Shown: piece by piece, positions 45,558 through 52,849 of the stretch
Numbering within the stretch: position 1 is the first letter of the stretch
Layout of the letters: each line of letters starts with the position of its first letter
DNA from: Paraburkholderia hospita
GTDB taxonomy: Bacteria; Pseudomonadota; Gammaproteobacteria; Burkholderiales; Burkholderiaceae
Direction: 5' to 3'
DNA: 64,000 nt
Assembly (NCBI RefSeq): GCF_002902965.1
Contig: NZ_CP026107.1
Span: 248,001-312,000, forward strand
Position numbers and translations under genes: made by a program
Notes under the pieces: model-generated
What the model was told of the DNA's origin: nothing
Databases searched by the model: none
The model's input: the letters and a program-made list of their open reading frames with translations, nothing else

Positions 45558-46403
45558 ATGAGCACACAACCCGTTTTCAAGCAAAAACCCAACGCGATCG
45601 AAGGCCTGTTCGGCAGACGTAAGGCAGTGATCGGCGTGATCCACTGTTTGCCGCTGCCCGGCGCGCCGCACTATGAAGGCCAGCCGATCGCGGAGCTCGT
45701 CGACTATGCGGTCAATGAAGCAAAAGCCTATGCACAGGGCGGCCTGGACGGCATCATCGTCGAGAACCACGGCGACATTCCGTTCGCCAAACCCGAGGAC
45801 CTCGGGCCCGAAACCGCCGCGGCGATGGCCGTGATTGCCGACGCGGTGCGGCGCGCAGTCGGGCTGCCGATCGGCATTAACGTGCTGGCCAACGGCGCCA
45901 TCCAGGCGCTCGCTGTGGCCAAAGCCGCCGGCGCGTCGTTCGTGCGGGTGAACCAGTGGGCCAATGCCTACGTGGCTAACGAAGGCTTTATCGAAGGGCC
46001 GGCGGCACTGGCCACGCGCTATCGCGCCCGTTTGTGCGCGCAGAACATCAAGATCGTCGCGGACGTGCACGTTAAACATGGCGCGCACGCGATCACGGCG
46101 GACCGCTCGCTCGCTGAACTCGCGCGTGACGTCGAATTTTTCGATGCGGATGCCGCGATCGTGACCGGTCAGCGTACCGGCGATTCCGCCACGATGGATG
46201 AACTGCAGGCTATTGCAAAGGGCACCTCGCTGCCGGTGATGATCGGCTCGGGTGTGAATCCGTCGAACGTCGGCGAGCTGTTTACCGTCGCCGATGCGGT
46301 GATCATCGCCAGCTTTCTGAAACGCGATGGCGTGTGGTGGAATCCGGTCGACCGCGAGCGGGTCGACGTGTTCATGAAGGAAGCCGTGAAGGCACGCTTA
46401 TGA
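45558..46403 (+). CDS. BtpA/SgcQ-family TIM-barrel protein
   Basis: This 281-aa protein belongs to the BtpA/SgcQ family, named after a photosystem I biogenesis factor and an unassigned E. coli sugar-operon protein. Visible segments are AVIGVIHCLPLPGAP, DGIIVENHGDIPF, LPIGINVLANGAI, DVHVKHGAHAI and PVMIGSGVNPSN. The last is a phosphate-binding-type loop of TIM barrels. The catalytic reaction of the family is not established. The ATG at 45558 is chosen, and the stop overlaps the kinase start. Its place between TenA and PfkB proteins suggests action on a phosphorylated or N-linked sugar. Confidence 0.85.
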   Translation: MSTQPVFKQKPNAIEGLFGRRKAVIGVIHCLPLPGAPHYEGQPIAELVDYAVNEAKAYAQGGLDGIIVENHGDIPFAKPEDLGPETAAAMAVIADAVRRAVGLPIGINVLANGAIQALAVAKAAGASFVRVNQWANAYVANEGFIEGPAALATRYRARLCAQNIKIVADVHVKHGAHAITADRSLAELARDVEFFDADAAIVTGQRTGDSATMDELQAIAKGTSLPVMIGSGVNPSNVGELFTVADAVIIASFLKRDGVWWNPVDRERVDVFMKEAVKARL

Positions 46404-47356
46404 AGCGGCTGTTCGTGGTCGGCAACGCGGTGGCGGATCTTACCTTTCTGGTGGAGCGCGCGCCGCGCGCGGGCGAATCGTTGCTGGCGGTGGCCGTGCA
46501 GCGTGCGCCGGGCGGCAAGGGTCTGAACCAGGCGGTGGCCGCGCATCGCAAAGGGGCGGCAGTGGTGTTTCACGCAGCCATCGGCAACGATGCGGAGGGA
46601 GCGGGCATCCGCAAGCGGCTCGAAGCCGAACAGATGCATGCGTTGCGCATGGTCAGCTGCGGTGTCGCGACAGACATGTCGGTCGTCATCGTCAGCCGCA
46701 GCGGCGAAAATTCCATCGTGACGGCCGCTGGCTGCACGCGTGCGCTCGATACACCGCAGGTGGTCGCGCAGATTGCTGACATCGACGCAGGCGATACGTT
46801 GCTGATGCAAGGCAATCTGTCGCTCGACTGCACGCTCAGTGTGATCGAACATGCACGCGAAAGGGGCGCGGTGGTCATTGTCAACGCGGCGCCGTGGTGC
46901 TGGCCGGATACGTCGGCGCTCGAGCGTTGCACGGGGGTGATCGCCAACGAGGGCGAGATTCGAGACATCTCCGGCATTGACGAGCCCGAGCAAGCGGCGC
47001 GCTGGCTGCTGGCGCGGGGGCCTGAATGGGTGGTCGTCACCCTTGGCGCACGCGGCGCATTGCTGGTGCGTGCCGACCAGGCGGTGCATCTGCCGGCGTT
47101 GCCGGTGGTGGCGGTCGACACGTCGGGTGCCGGTGATGTGTTTTGCGGCGTGCTGGCGGCGATGCTTTCGCAGGCTGCGCCGTTGCTGCCGGCAATCGGC
47201 TGCGCGCAACGGGCTGCTGCGCTGGCCGTCGAGCGGCACGGCACCTTTGCGTCGATTCCGGCCGCCATCGAGATGCGGCAGATGATGCAGGCGGTGTCCA
47301 GCGAACCGTCCGAGGCAGCTTGTGCCGCAACTGGAGCACTCGCGGCGGGGCGATGA
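46400..47356 (+). CDS. PfkB-family carbohydrate kinase (ribokinase-like)
   Basis: This 318-aa kinase carries both PfkB signatures: PGGKGLNQAVAAHRKGA (about residues 37-53) and VDTSGAGDVFCGVLAAM (about 239-255, with the catalytic Asp in GAGD). It should phosphorylate a sugar, nucleoside or sugar-like alcohol in the cytoplasm, using ATP. The ATG overlaps the BtpA-family stop by four bases, so the two are probably made together. It is the last gene of the LacI-controlled operon. Confidence 0.9.
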   Translation: MKRLFVVGNAVADLTFLVERAPRAGESLLAVAVQRAPGGKGLNQAVAAHRKGAAVVFHAAIGNDAEGAGIRKRLEAEQMHALRMVSCGVATDMSVVIVSRSGENSIVTAAGCTRALDTPQVVAQIADIDAGDTLLMQGNLSLDCTLSVIEHARERGAVVIVNAAPWCWPDTSALERCTGVIANEGEIRDISGIDEPEQAARWLLARGPEWVVVTLGARGALLVRADQAVHLPALPVVAVDTSGAGDVFCGVLAAMLSQAAPLLPAIGCAQRAAALAVERHGTFASIPAAIEMRQMMQAVSSEPSEAACAATGALAAGR

Positions 47357-47428
47357 GCGGCGCGCCGGAGGTTTTGTCGCAGTAAGGCTCGCGCAGTAAA
47401 GTCGAATCGATATACAAAGTACTGCTTC

Positions 47429-47569
47429 CGTTGCCAGTTCATAGAATTGATCGGCAGCGGACGGATGATAACCTCGAGCACACTTCATCTGTCCTTTGCC
47501 GATCATGTGCATTAATTCGATGCCGCCCAGAAGGATCCGCGCACAGCGAAAAGTTTTGAATCCCAGCAT
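47429..47569 (-). pseudogene. IS6-family transposase, C-terminal remnant
   Basis: The minus strand reads MLGFKTFRCARILLGG, then ELMHMIGKGQMK, and SAADQFYEL, which is the usual C-terminal end of IS6/IS240-type transposases. About 47 codons remain. A stop lies directly upstream in frame, and the usual end codon is missing, so the frame runs on into unrelated DNA. No terminal inverted repeat or target duplication is evident. It marks an old insertion just after the kinase gene. Confidence 0.75.
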
Positions 47570-48277
47570 GGGTCACTAAACGTGCCATTGATTAGTCGAA
47601 TTCTCGAATACGATGCATTAGGCGAGCAGTGTCATTGACCAGATCGGTTTGGAAGGCCCGTCAATTGGGAATCGCGGCTCAGAGCTTTTTTGCATCGTCT
47701 CAGTGTGTATCCAGGAACAAAAATTTCCTTACCTTCGCTAGAACGCGGAGTTTCGAAAAAATAGTGCGTACATGATTTTTCACAGCGTGGAAATTCGACC
47801 AGCTACCTGCGCCGTTATTGGCGAGTATCAACTGAAGTAAATTGACCTGCCTGTTCAAAGAACCGCGACTTCCGATGATTCTGGATGGAAAAAAGTAGGA
47901 ATGCAGACGTCCTGTTGGACCAGCCGTAGGTCGGCGTGAGCGTCTTCACGCCGGAGAGCGATATGCCGCAATTGATTTCACGCGGCACGATCGACGTCAC
48001 TGTCCCGATCTCGTTTCCGTCCGGTCGGCCCAGCGTTCCTGCGTATGCAAGCACGAGAACCACGCCGTGAATAAGCAGATCGCTGGACGGTCTCGCCGTC
48101 CGATGGGAGGCTGGCGAGTCGCCGGCCTCTATTTTTGCATCCGCACGATTTAGTTTGCTTTGCGCCGCCATTAAGCGCATTGTGAACTGGTTCAGATGTA
48201 CCTCTGGCCGCCCCTTTTTGCGCATCCGGACAGACACAATTCAATGACGGTCAGCACCACTCACGGAGCGCGTCATC
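47570..48277. other. Gene-poor stretch after the IS6 relic
   Basis: About 700 bases, partly AT-rich (47680-47900), hold no gene I can support. A 140-codon minus-strand frame at 47815-48237 has a GTG start with no ribosome site and no recognisable family. It may be debris from the same insertion event. Confidence 0.5.
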
Positions 48278-48550
48278 ATGACCATTCCCACCATCGAATA
48301 CAGAGGGTACGAGCTACGTGCGTACTCGCATCAGGAATTCCCGCTGCATCGTGACCCGTATGCCAAAGGTCCGCGTCAGTTCTCATCCGTCGTGCGGATC
48401 GACACCATTCAGCCCAGCGAGGCCAAGGCCCGGCGCTATGTGACGTTGTTCGCTACAGCAAGTCCAACCACCGCGGGCGATGCCATCGACCTCGCGATGC
48501 AATACGGGAAGGACATCGTCGACGGCAAGGTTCAGGCGAGCGGGCTCTGA
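48278..48550 (+). CDS. Small conserved hypothetical protein (90 aa)
   Basis: I do not recognise a functional family. The protein is soluble and begins MTIPTIEYRGYELRAYSHQ. It ends with a helix, GDAIDLAMQYGKDIVDGKVQ. GGAG lies nine bases before the ATG. A truncated paralogue of its C-terminal half lies at 50314-50472 with the same DIVDG motif, so this is a duplicated family in the genome. Related small proteins are common in Burkholderia. Function unknown. Confidence 0.75.
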   Translation: MTIPTIEYRGYELRAYSHQEFPLHRDPYAKGPRQFSSVVRIDTIQPSEAKARRYVTLFATASPTTAGDAIDLAMQYGKDIVDGKVQASGL

Positions 48551-48593
48551 CGCATCGGGTTCGAGTCAGTCCGAAGCTCGAGTGGAGAATGTC

Positions 48594-48968
48594 ATGCAGT
48601 ATCCGCTTTATGTACACCGCGAAGGCGACACCAGCTTTCGCGGCAATTTTCCCGATTCCCCTCGTGCCGTTGCGCATGGCAAGTCGATGGACGAACTAAA
48701 GATCGATGCGAAGCAGGCCGTCGAATCAATGTATGACGGTAGCGAGCAACGCATACCGGCTGCGACGTGCAGTGCGTCGGAGTCGCATGCGTCGCAAGCC
48801 ATTGGCATCCAGGTCAGTCTGCTGCAGCAAGTCGATCTGGCAGCAAGAGAACGTCATATGACGCGCTCCGCGTTGATCACGCTGGCTGTCGTACACGAAC
48901 TTGCGGCCCGGTACGAAGGACAATTGTCCTGCGTACCGGTTTCCCAACGCGGTTTCGTGAACAGATGA
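48594..48968 (+). CDS. HicB-like antitoxin-family protein without a HicA partner
   Basis: This 124-aa protein has the HicB partial RNase H-like fold at the N-terminus (YPLYVHREGDTSFRGNFPD, then helix DELKIDAKQAVESM). The C-terminal ribbon-helix-helix-like segment is IGIQVSLLQQVDLAARERH, then MTRSALITLAVV. HicB normally neutralises and represses the small HicA mRNA interferase encoded beside it. No HicA-like frame is seen on either side. It may be a solitary DNA-binding regulator. GGAG lies eight bases before the ATG. Confidence 0.75.
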   Translation: MQYPLYVHREGDTSFRGNFPDSPRAVAHGKSMDELKIDAKQAVESMYDGSEQRIPAATCSASESHASQAIGIQVSLLQQVDLAARERHMTRSALITLAVVHELAARYEGQLSCVPVSQRGFVNR

Positions 48969-49239
48969 CATGCACGGCTGGCCCGTCGGACGGAGGCATC
49001 CATACGCCGAACGATCGCGTGTCGCGGCTTCGGGATTCTTGTCGAATTGACTCCGTCAGCGGACGACACGTTTGACGTCGTTTTTCCATGGTCACGCTGA
49101 GTAGCGTCGCGTCTGTGCTCCAGTATCCAGCTGCGCGAAAGCCGGGCACGAAAGCCATGGATCAGCGAATGAAGATGTCTCATGAAATTTCTATGGTCAC
49201 CTAAAATATAACTATGGTTCCGACCTAAAAGGAGATGCC

Positions 49240-49398
49240 ATGAGTCAGTCAATGATCAGTTTTGTAGTGGGGCTCGCGGTGGTGATGTTCGTCGCGATAT
49301 TTTTAGCGGGACGATACAGGCGGGAACACAAAAACGAACCGGTTGCCCGTTGGCTAGATACGCATCCGATGCGGGACTGGATGCGCCATAGGCACTGA
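49240..49398 (+). CDS. Single-span microprotein, family copy 1 (52 aa)
   Basis: This short frame has a strong AAAAGGAG ribosome site seven bases before its ATG. The protein has one membrane span (about residues 6-23, SFVVGLAVVMFVAIFLAG), then a basic stretch RYRREHK and RWLDTHPM. The order span, RYRR, RWLxxH is shared with the 55-aa protein 100 bases downstream and a 51-aa protein on the other strand at 50771. The basic segment should face the cytoplasm. Function unknown. Confidence 0.7.
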   Translation: MSQSMISFVVGLAVVMFVAIFLAGRYRREHKNEPVARWLDTHPMRDWMRHRH

Positions 49399-49499
49399 AT
49401 GACACAACATCCAGCTCTTGAAAGCGATGGGGCACGCGAGTGTCTCTACCGCGTATTCCATCGCTTGGTGTCAATCGGGAACGGATTGAAAAGGATGAT

Positions 49500-49667
49500 A
49501 TGACCTACGCGATGTTGGGCATCGCTGCCGTAGTGGCGCTGATGTTAGGCGTGGCGCTGTGGCGGTACAGGCGCAGTGTTATGCGGAAGCGGGAGATCCG
49601 TTGGCTGGATGAGCATCATGTATTGGACAGGCTACGCAAGCATCTGGAACCGTCGGTTGAGAAATGA
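49500..49667 (+). CDS. Single-span microprotein, family copy 2 (55 aa)
   Basis: The ATG at 49500 has AAAGGA six bases upstream. The protein has one membrane span (MLGIAAVVALMLGVALW, about residues 5-21), followed by RYRRSVMRKREIRWLDEHH and VLDRLRKHLEPSVEK. It is closest to the copy at 50771, sharing the MTY start, the span pattern, RY-(R/Q), IRWL-EHH and DRL. I do not know the function. Other membrane-anchored basic microproteins act as regulators of larger membrane partners, but that is only analogy. Confidence 0.72.
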   Translation: MTYAMLGIAAVVALMLGVALWRYRRSVMRKREIRWLDEHHVLDRLRKHLEPSVEK

Positions 49668-49731
49668 CACCCGCTGGGCGGATTGGCGGATTGGTGGATT
49701 GCAAAGATGTTCTTTTGAAGGAGTGGGCGAG

Positions 49732-49938
49732 ATGACCCAGGATTACGCAGGCAGGTCGCACGATGAAGCCATGGCCGCGAGGCACAAGCAGAAGCAAAAG
49801 GCGCAGGAACAGGCTGGAGGCGAAATGGCGATAGATGGGACTGAGGCCGACGCGGAGCATAGTTGCGGTGAACTCTCCGAACGAGGAAAGCAGGTTTGGC
49901 GAAGTGGAAGCGGGATCAACGGTGGTGGGAAGGAGTAG
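49732..49938 (+). CDS. Possible small hydrophilic protein (68 aa)
   Basis: The ATG at 49732 has GAAGGAG with eight bases of spacing, which is good. The product is soluble, rich in Gln, Glu, Ala and Gly, with a Lys/Gln run HKQKQKAQEQ. It matches no family I know and could be a disordered stress-type peptide. Confidence is limited, as base composition and codon use give only weak support. Confidence 0.4.
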   Translation: MTQDYAGRSHDEAMAARHKQKQKAQEQAGGEMAIDGTEADAEHSCGELSERGKQVWRSGSGINGGGKE

Positions 49939-50093
49939 TCGAAAGTAGTCGAATCGCGACGCAACGGGTACTACGGGCCACCATGATGGTTCATCATGGC
50001 GATGCTTCTGCTGGCGCGTCCCGTGGCGCCCGCGAGCGGGAGCGCTGTAGCAACGAAGGTTCCGTGCGATGCCAGCGGAGGATGCCGTGACTG

Positions 50094-50297
50094 TCAAGTG
50101 GATCGTTTTTCGATCCGCTTGAACGCAATCAGTAGACGCGTCACGCGCCGCGCACCGTTTGGAAGCGATGCCTGAACTGCTTCCAGCGCCGCAATACGGC
50201 CACGCCAATAGGCGAGTCCAAACGGGCCGTCAGCGGCGAGTTGCGGGATTATGCGTTCGAGGTGAGCGAGATCGTCTTCAAACTGATGATGTGACAC
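50094..50297 (-). CDS. Small conserved hypothetical protein (67 aa)
   Basis: The GTG at 50297 has AGGA six bases upstream on the minus strand. The protein is helical: SHHQFEDDLAHLERIIPQL, then DGPFGLAYWRGRIAALEAVQ and RVTRLLIAFKRIEK. It follows the truncated DUF-like relic at 50314 by 16 bases, so the two were probably one operon. Similar small proteins occur widely in Burkholderia. Function unknown. Confidence 0.62.
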   Translation of the reverse strand: MSHHQFEDDLAHLERIIPQLAADGPFGLAYWRGRIAALEAVQASLPNGARRVTRLLIAFKRIEKRST

Positions 50298-50313
50298 ATC
50301 GATCCTAGTGGCG

Positions 50314-50472
50314 TTAGATCGGAACGGCCTGGACCTCGCCATCGACGATGTCCTTGCCGAATTGCAAGGCGAGTTCGAGCGCGTCGTCGGCACGGGTCGC
50401 GGCATCACCGACATAGGCCTTTAAAATGCGCTGTACTGCAGCGCCGCTGGCCGGGACCGTTTTGATCCGCAC
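50314..50472 (-). pseudogene. N-terminally truncated paralogue of the 90-aa protein at 48278
   Basis: The frame reads VRIKTVPASGAAVQRILK and ends LELALQFGKDIVDGEVQAVPI-like. It lines up without gaps with the last 52 residues of the protein at 48278, starting at VRI. A TGA stop lies immediately before the GTG, and the N-terminal half of the family is absent. It may be translated from the GTG, but I treat it as a remnant. Confidence 0.65.
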
Positions 50473-50520
50473 TCAGTGCGTGCACCTTCACCTTATGTTA
50501 CGCGCTGGCGGTCGTGGAAT

Positions 50521-50575
50521 CCGTCCGGCACCGTACCGACTTCCACCGCAGCAGCGCGCACGCCGGGTATGGGTG
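50521..50575 (-). repeat. Dispersed 55-bp repeat, copy A
   Basis: This copy carries the core GGCACCGTACCGAC, then 13 variable bases, then GCGCGCAC, as in copies B and C. Read on the minus strand the core gives the peptide VRA, three variable residues, then (D/E)VGTVP. This copy is the most diverged. Confidence 0.6.
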
Positions 50576-50770
50576 CACTGTACCTCTGTTCTCGCCTGCG
50601 CAGTGCGGTGTTGCGCGAGCGGCCTTCCCCCCGTATGTAGCGGGCGTGTTGCCTGCGCCGCTCAAGACGATCGCGTAGGGAACCGGGGAAAATATGGCGA
50701 AACGCGGGTGCTCCTTCTGCAGATGCGGGGCAATCTGACGAGGCCGTCCCGGTCTGTTGCGAGCCGGTGG

Positions 50771-50926
50771 CTACAAGCCGAGCTTCGCGCACAATCTGTC
50801 GATCATGTGATGTTCGTTCAACCAGCGGATTTTCGCCCTTCGTGCCAGGCTTTGCTGATACCTGTAAAGCGAGACGGCAAACATCATCGTCATTCCGGTC
50901 AGAATGCCCCACATTGAATAGGTCAT
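50771..50926 (-). CDS. Single-span microprotein, family copy 3 (51 aa)
   Basis: This minus-strand gene starts at the ATG at 50926, with AAGGGA seven bases upstream. It begins MTYSMWGILTGMTMM, has one span (about residues 6-21), then RYQQSLARRAKIRWLNEHH and MIDRLCAKLGL. It matches the 55-aa protein at 49500 at the MTY start, the span, IRWL-EHH and DRL positions. A paralogous frame with a good ribosome site is strong support for a real gene despite its size. Confidence 0.75.
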   Translation of the reverse strand: MTYSMWGILTGMTMMFAVSLYRYQQSLARRAKIRWLNEHHMIDRLCAKLGL

Positions 50927-51186
50927 ATTTTCCCTTTGGATTTGCCGTGTCCGTCACGATTGGGTGAACTGATTGGGTGAACTGGCAGCGGAAAGTTGGG
51001 CTCTAGATTTATCCCATGAGAACTATCACGAGTAGAGCTATCACGACTACACCGGGCGGCCAGCCGTTACTTCACCGTCAAGCTCGAGCTTATCGAGTGT
51101 GCAGCGGCGTGTCTGTACGCTGCCGTACCGCTTCGGCACCGGCTCTCGCGTAGCGTCGGACGCATCCGTTAACTAAGGAGACGGGT

Positions 51187-51777
51187 ATGCAACGACGAAC
51201 ATTTCTCTGGGGTGTGCCGGGATCGATGATCGCGGTCAGCCTGTCGCTATCCAGCTGTACGACGACGCCTGCCGGGTCCGACACCATGGGCGACCAGAAG
51301 GACAAACGCCGTACCATCGACGCAGGCGTCGACTCTACGCTCACCCGGCTCGATAACGTGGTTCCCGGCGCCCGCGAACTGGTCGGCAAGTCGAATGGTT
51401 TGCTCGTGTTTCCGACGGTTATCAATGCCGGTATCGGATTGGGCGGACAGTATGGCGAAGGCGCACTGCGTCTCGGTGGAAAATCGGTGGGGTACTACAG
51501 CACCGCGAGTGCTTCGGTCGGCCTGCAAGCCGGCGCGCAATCGAAGGCGATCGTCTTTCTGTTCATGACCGCGGACGCACTCGATCGGTTTCGCAGCAGC
51601 GAAGGTTGGTCAGCGGGGGCTGATGCATCGGTGGCGGTATTGAAGGTCGGCGCGAACGGCAATGTCGACACGGGCACGGCAACCGGCCAGATCAACGCAT
51701 TTGTACTGACGAATGGCGGCTTGATGGCCGGCGCGACGGTGGACGGTACGAAGGTGACCCGACTCAAGACGCTGTAA
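51187..51777 (+). CDS. SYLF-domain (Ysc84-type) lipoprotein
   Basis: This 196-aa protein has a lipoprotein signal peptide with lipobox LSSC (Cys at about residue 23), preceded by a Tat-like RRTF start. The SYLF/Ysc84 domain follows, with SNGLLVFPTVINAGIGLGG, YYSTASASVGLQAGAQS and a C-terminal GGLMAGATVDGTKVTRL. In eukaryotes this domain binds phosphoinositides. In Burkholderia such lipoproteins are common and envelope-located. An AAGGAGACGGGT ribosome site lies before the ATG. The role here is unknown. Confidence 0.85.
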   Translation: MQRRTFLWGVPGSMIAVSLSLSSCTTTPAGSDTMGDQKDKRRTIDAGVDSTLTRLDNVVPGARELVGKSNGLLVFPTVINAGIGLGGQYGEGALRLGGKSVGYYSTASASVGLQAGAQSKAIVFLFMTADALDRFRSSEGWSAGADASVAVLKVGANGNVDTGTATGQINAFVLTNGGLMAGATVDGTKVTRLKTL

Positions 51778-51870
51778 CGAGCAATGTCGTCGCAGCGGAT
51801 ATTCATCCTTCGTTCGGAATGGCGAAGGCATTCATTAATGCCGTCCCACACGTAGCAGGAGCATCGAATC

Positions 51871-52698
51871 ATGTTGCGAAGTATCGAGAGTCTGAAGGGA
51901 TGTAGGGTGGCCGCGAGCGATGGCGAAATAGGCAGTGTCGAAGAGGTCTATTTCGATCACGATGCGTGGGGTATTCGCTACCTGGTTGTCAAAACGGGAG
52001 ACTGGATCGACGGGCGGCGCGTGCTGATTTCGCCTTACTCGGTCATCCGCATGGATCCGGGGGCGTTGAGCGTCCACGTCGATCTCACGCGGCAGCAGGT
52101 GAGCGACAGTCCTCCTGTCGACACTGACAAACCCGTCTCGCGTCAAGACGAAGCCGAGTATCTCCGCTATTACGGTTACCCCGTGTATTGGGGCGGCGTA
52201 GACGTGTGGGGCGCGGGTAGCTATCCGGCGTTCAGCCGTGCGGTGCTATCGGCTGTGTCACCGGAGACGCTCGCGCAACTCGCGTTGTTCGGCGACAAGC
52301 CGGCAGGCGACAGCCATCTGCATAGCACGGACGCGGTGGATGGTTACCACGTCGCGGCGGCCGATGGCGATATCGGGTACGTGTCGGGATTCGTTTTCGA
52401 CGATGAGGCCTGGACTATTCGCTATCTCACCGTCGATACGCAAAGCTGGTGGGCGTCAAGGGAAGTGTTGCTGGCAACTGAGTGGATCTTCCTGATCGAC
52501 TGGCTCGAGTCGACTGTTTCGACACAGCTGACACGCGACGCCATCAAGGATAGCCCGGACTACGACAACAGGATTCCGCTAGAGCGCGATTTCGAAACGC
52601 AGCTGTACGCGTTCTACGGCAAGGCGGGGTACTGGTCGGAGGAAAGGGCGGCATTGCGACTCAAACAAACTGGCGCAGCCACCTCTGCGGCGCCATAA
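51871..52698 (+). CDS. Protein with two PRC-barrel domains
   Basis: This 275-aa soluble protein carries two copies of the PRC-barrel fold. The first has GCRVAASDGEIGSVEEVYFD and IRYLVVKTGDW (about residues 10-45). The second has GYHVAAADGDIGYVSGFVFD and IRYLTVDTQSW (about 158-193). A Tyr-rich joining region (EYLRYYGYPVYWGG) and a related end segment (LYAFYGKAGYW) repeat the pattern once more. PRC barrels bind small partners or metals in RNA maturation and photosynthetic reaction centres. The function here is unknown. It is the next gene after the SYLF lipoprotein. Confidence 0.85.
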   Translation: MLRSIESLKGCRVAASDGEIGSVEEVYFDHDAWGIRYLVVKTGDWIDGRRVLISPYSVIRMDPGALSVHVDLTRQQVSDSPPVDTDKPVSRQDEAEYLRYYGYPVYWGGVDVWGAGSYPAFSRAVLSAVSPETLAQLALFGDKPAGDSHLHSTDAVDGYHVAAADGDIGYVSGFVFDDEAWTIRYLTVDTQSWWASREVLLATEWIFLIDWLESTVSTQLTRDAIKDSPDYDNRIPLERDFETQLYAFYGKAGYWSEERAALRLKQTGAATSAAP

Positions 52699-52849
52699 AA
52701 CACGCCATGTTGCGCCAGATGGAGATATCGGCAATGAGAGCACTTGTCTATCAAGGGCCGTCGACCTTCTCCCACGCAGCAGATACGCGGGGGCTCACGG
52801 TGATCATCGAGATCCAGGGAGCGTTTTGCGGGCCGACACGGCGTAATTT

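Noticed and set aside
46169..47427. Most of a 466-codon minus-strand frame
   Set aside because: Only its first 47 codons (47429-47569) match anything (the IS6 transposase tail). The rest is antisense to the kinase and BtpA-family genes.
47815..48237. A 140-codon minus-strand frame
   Set aside because: GTG start without ribosome site and no recognisable domain.
50493..50957. A 154-codon minus-strand frame
   Set aside because: It overlaps the better supported 51-aa microprotein in another frame and shares only the dispersed-repeat peptide with other places.
51020..51049. A short tandem duplication (GAACTATCACGAGTA / GAGCTATCACGACTA)
   Set aside because: Two imperfect 15-base units in an intergenic stretch, too short and diverged to interpret.
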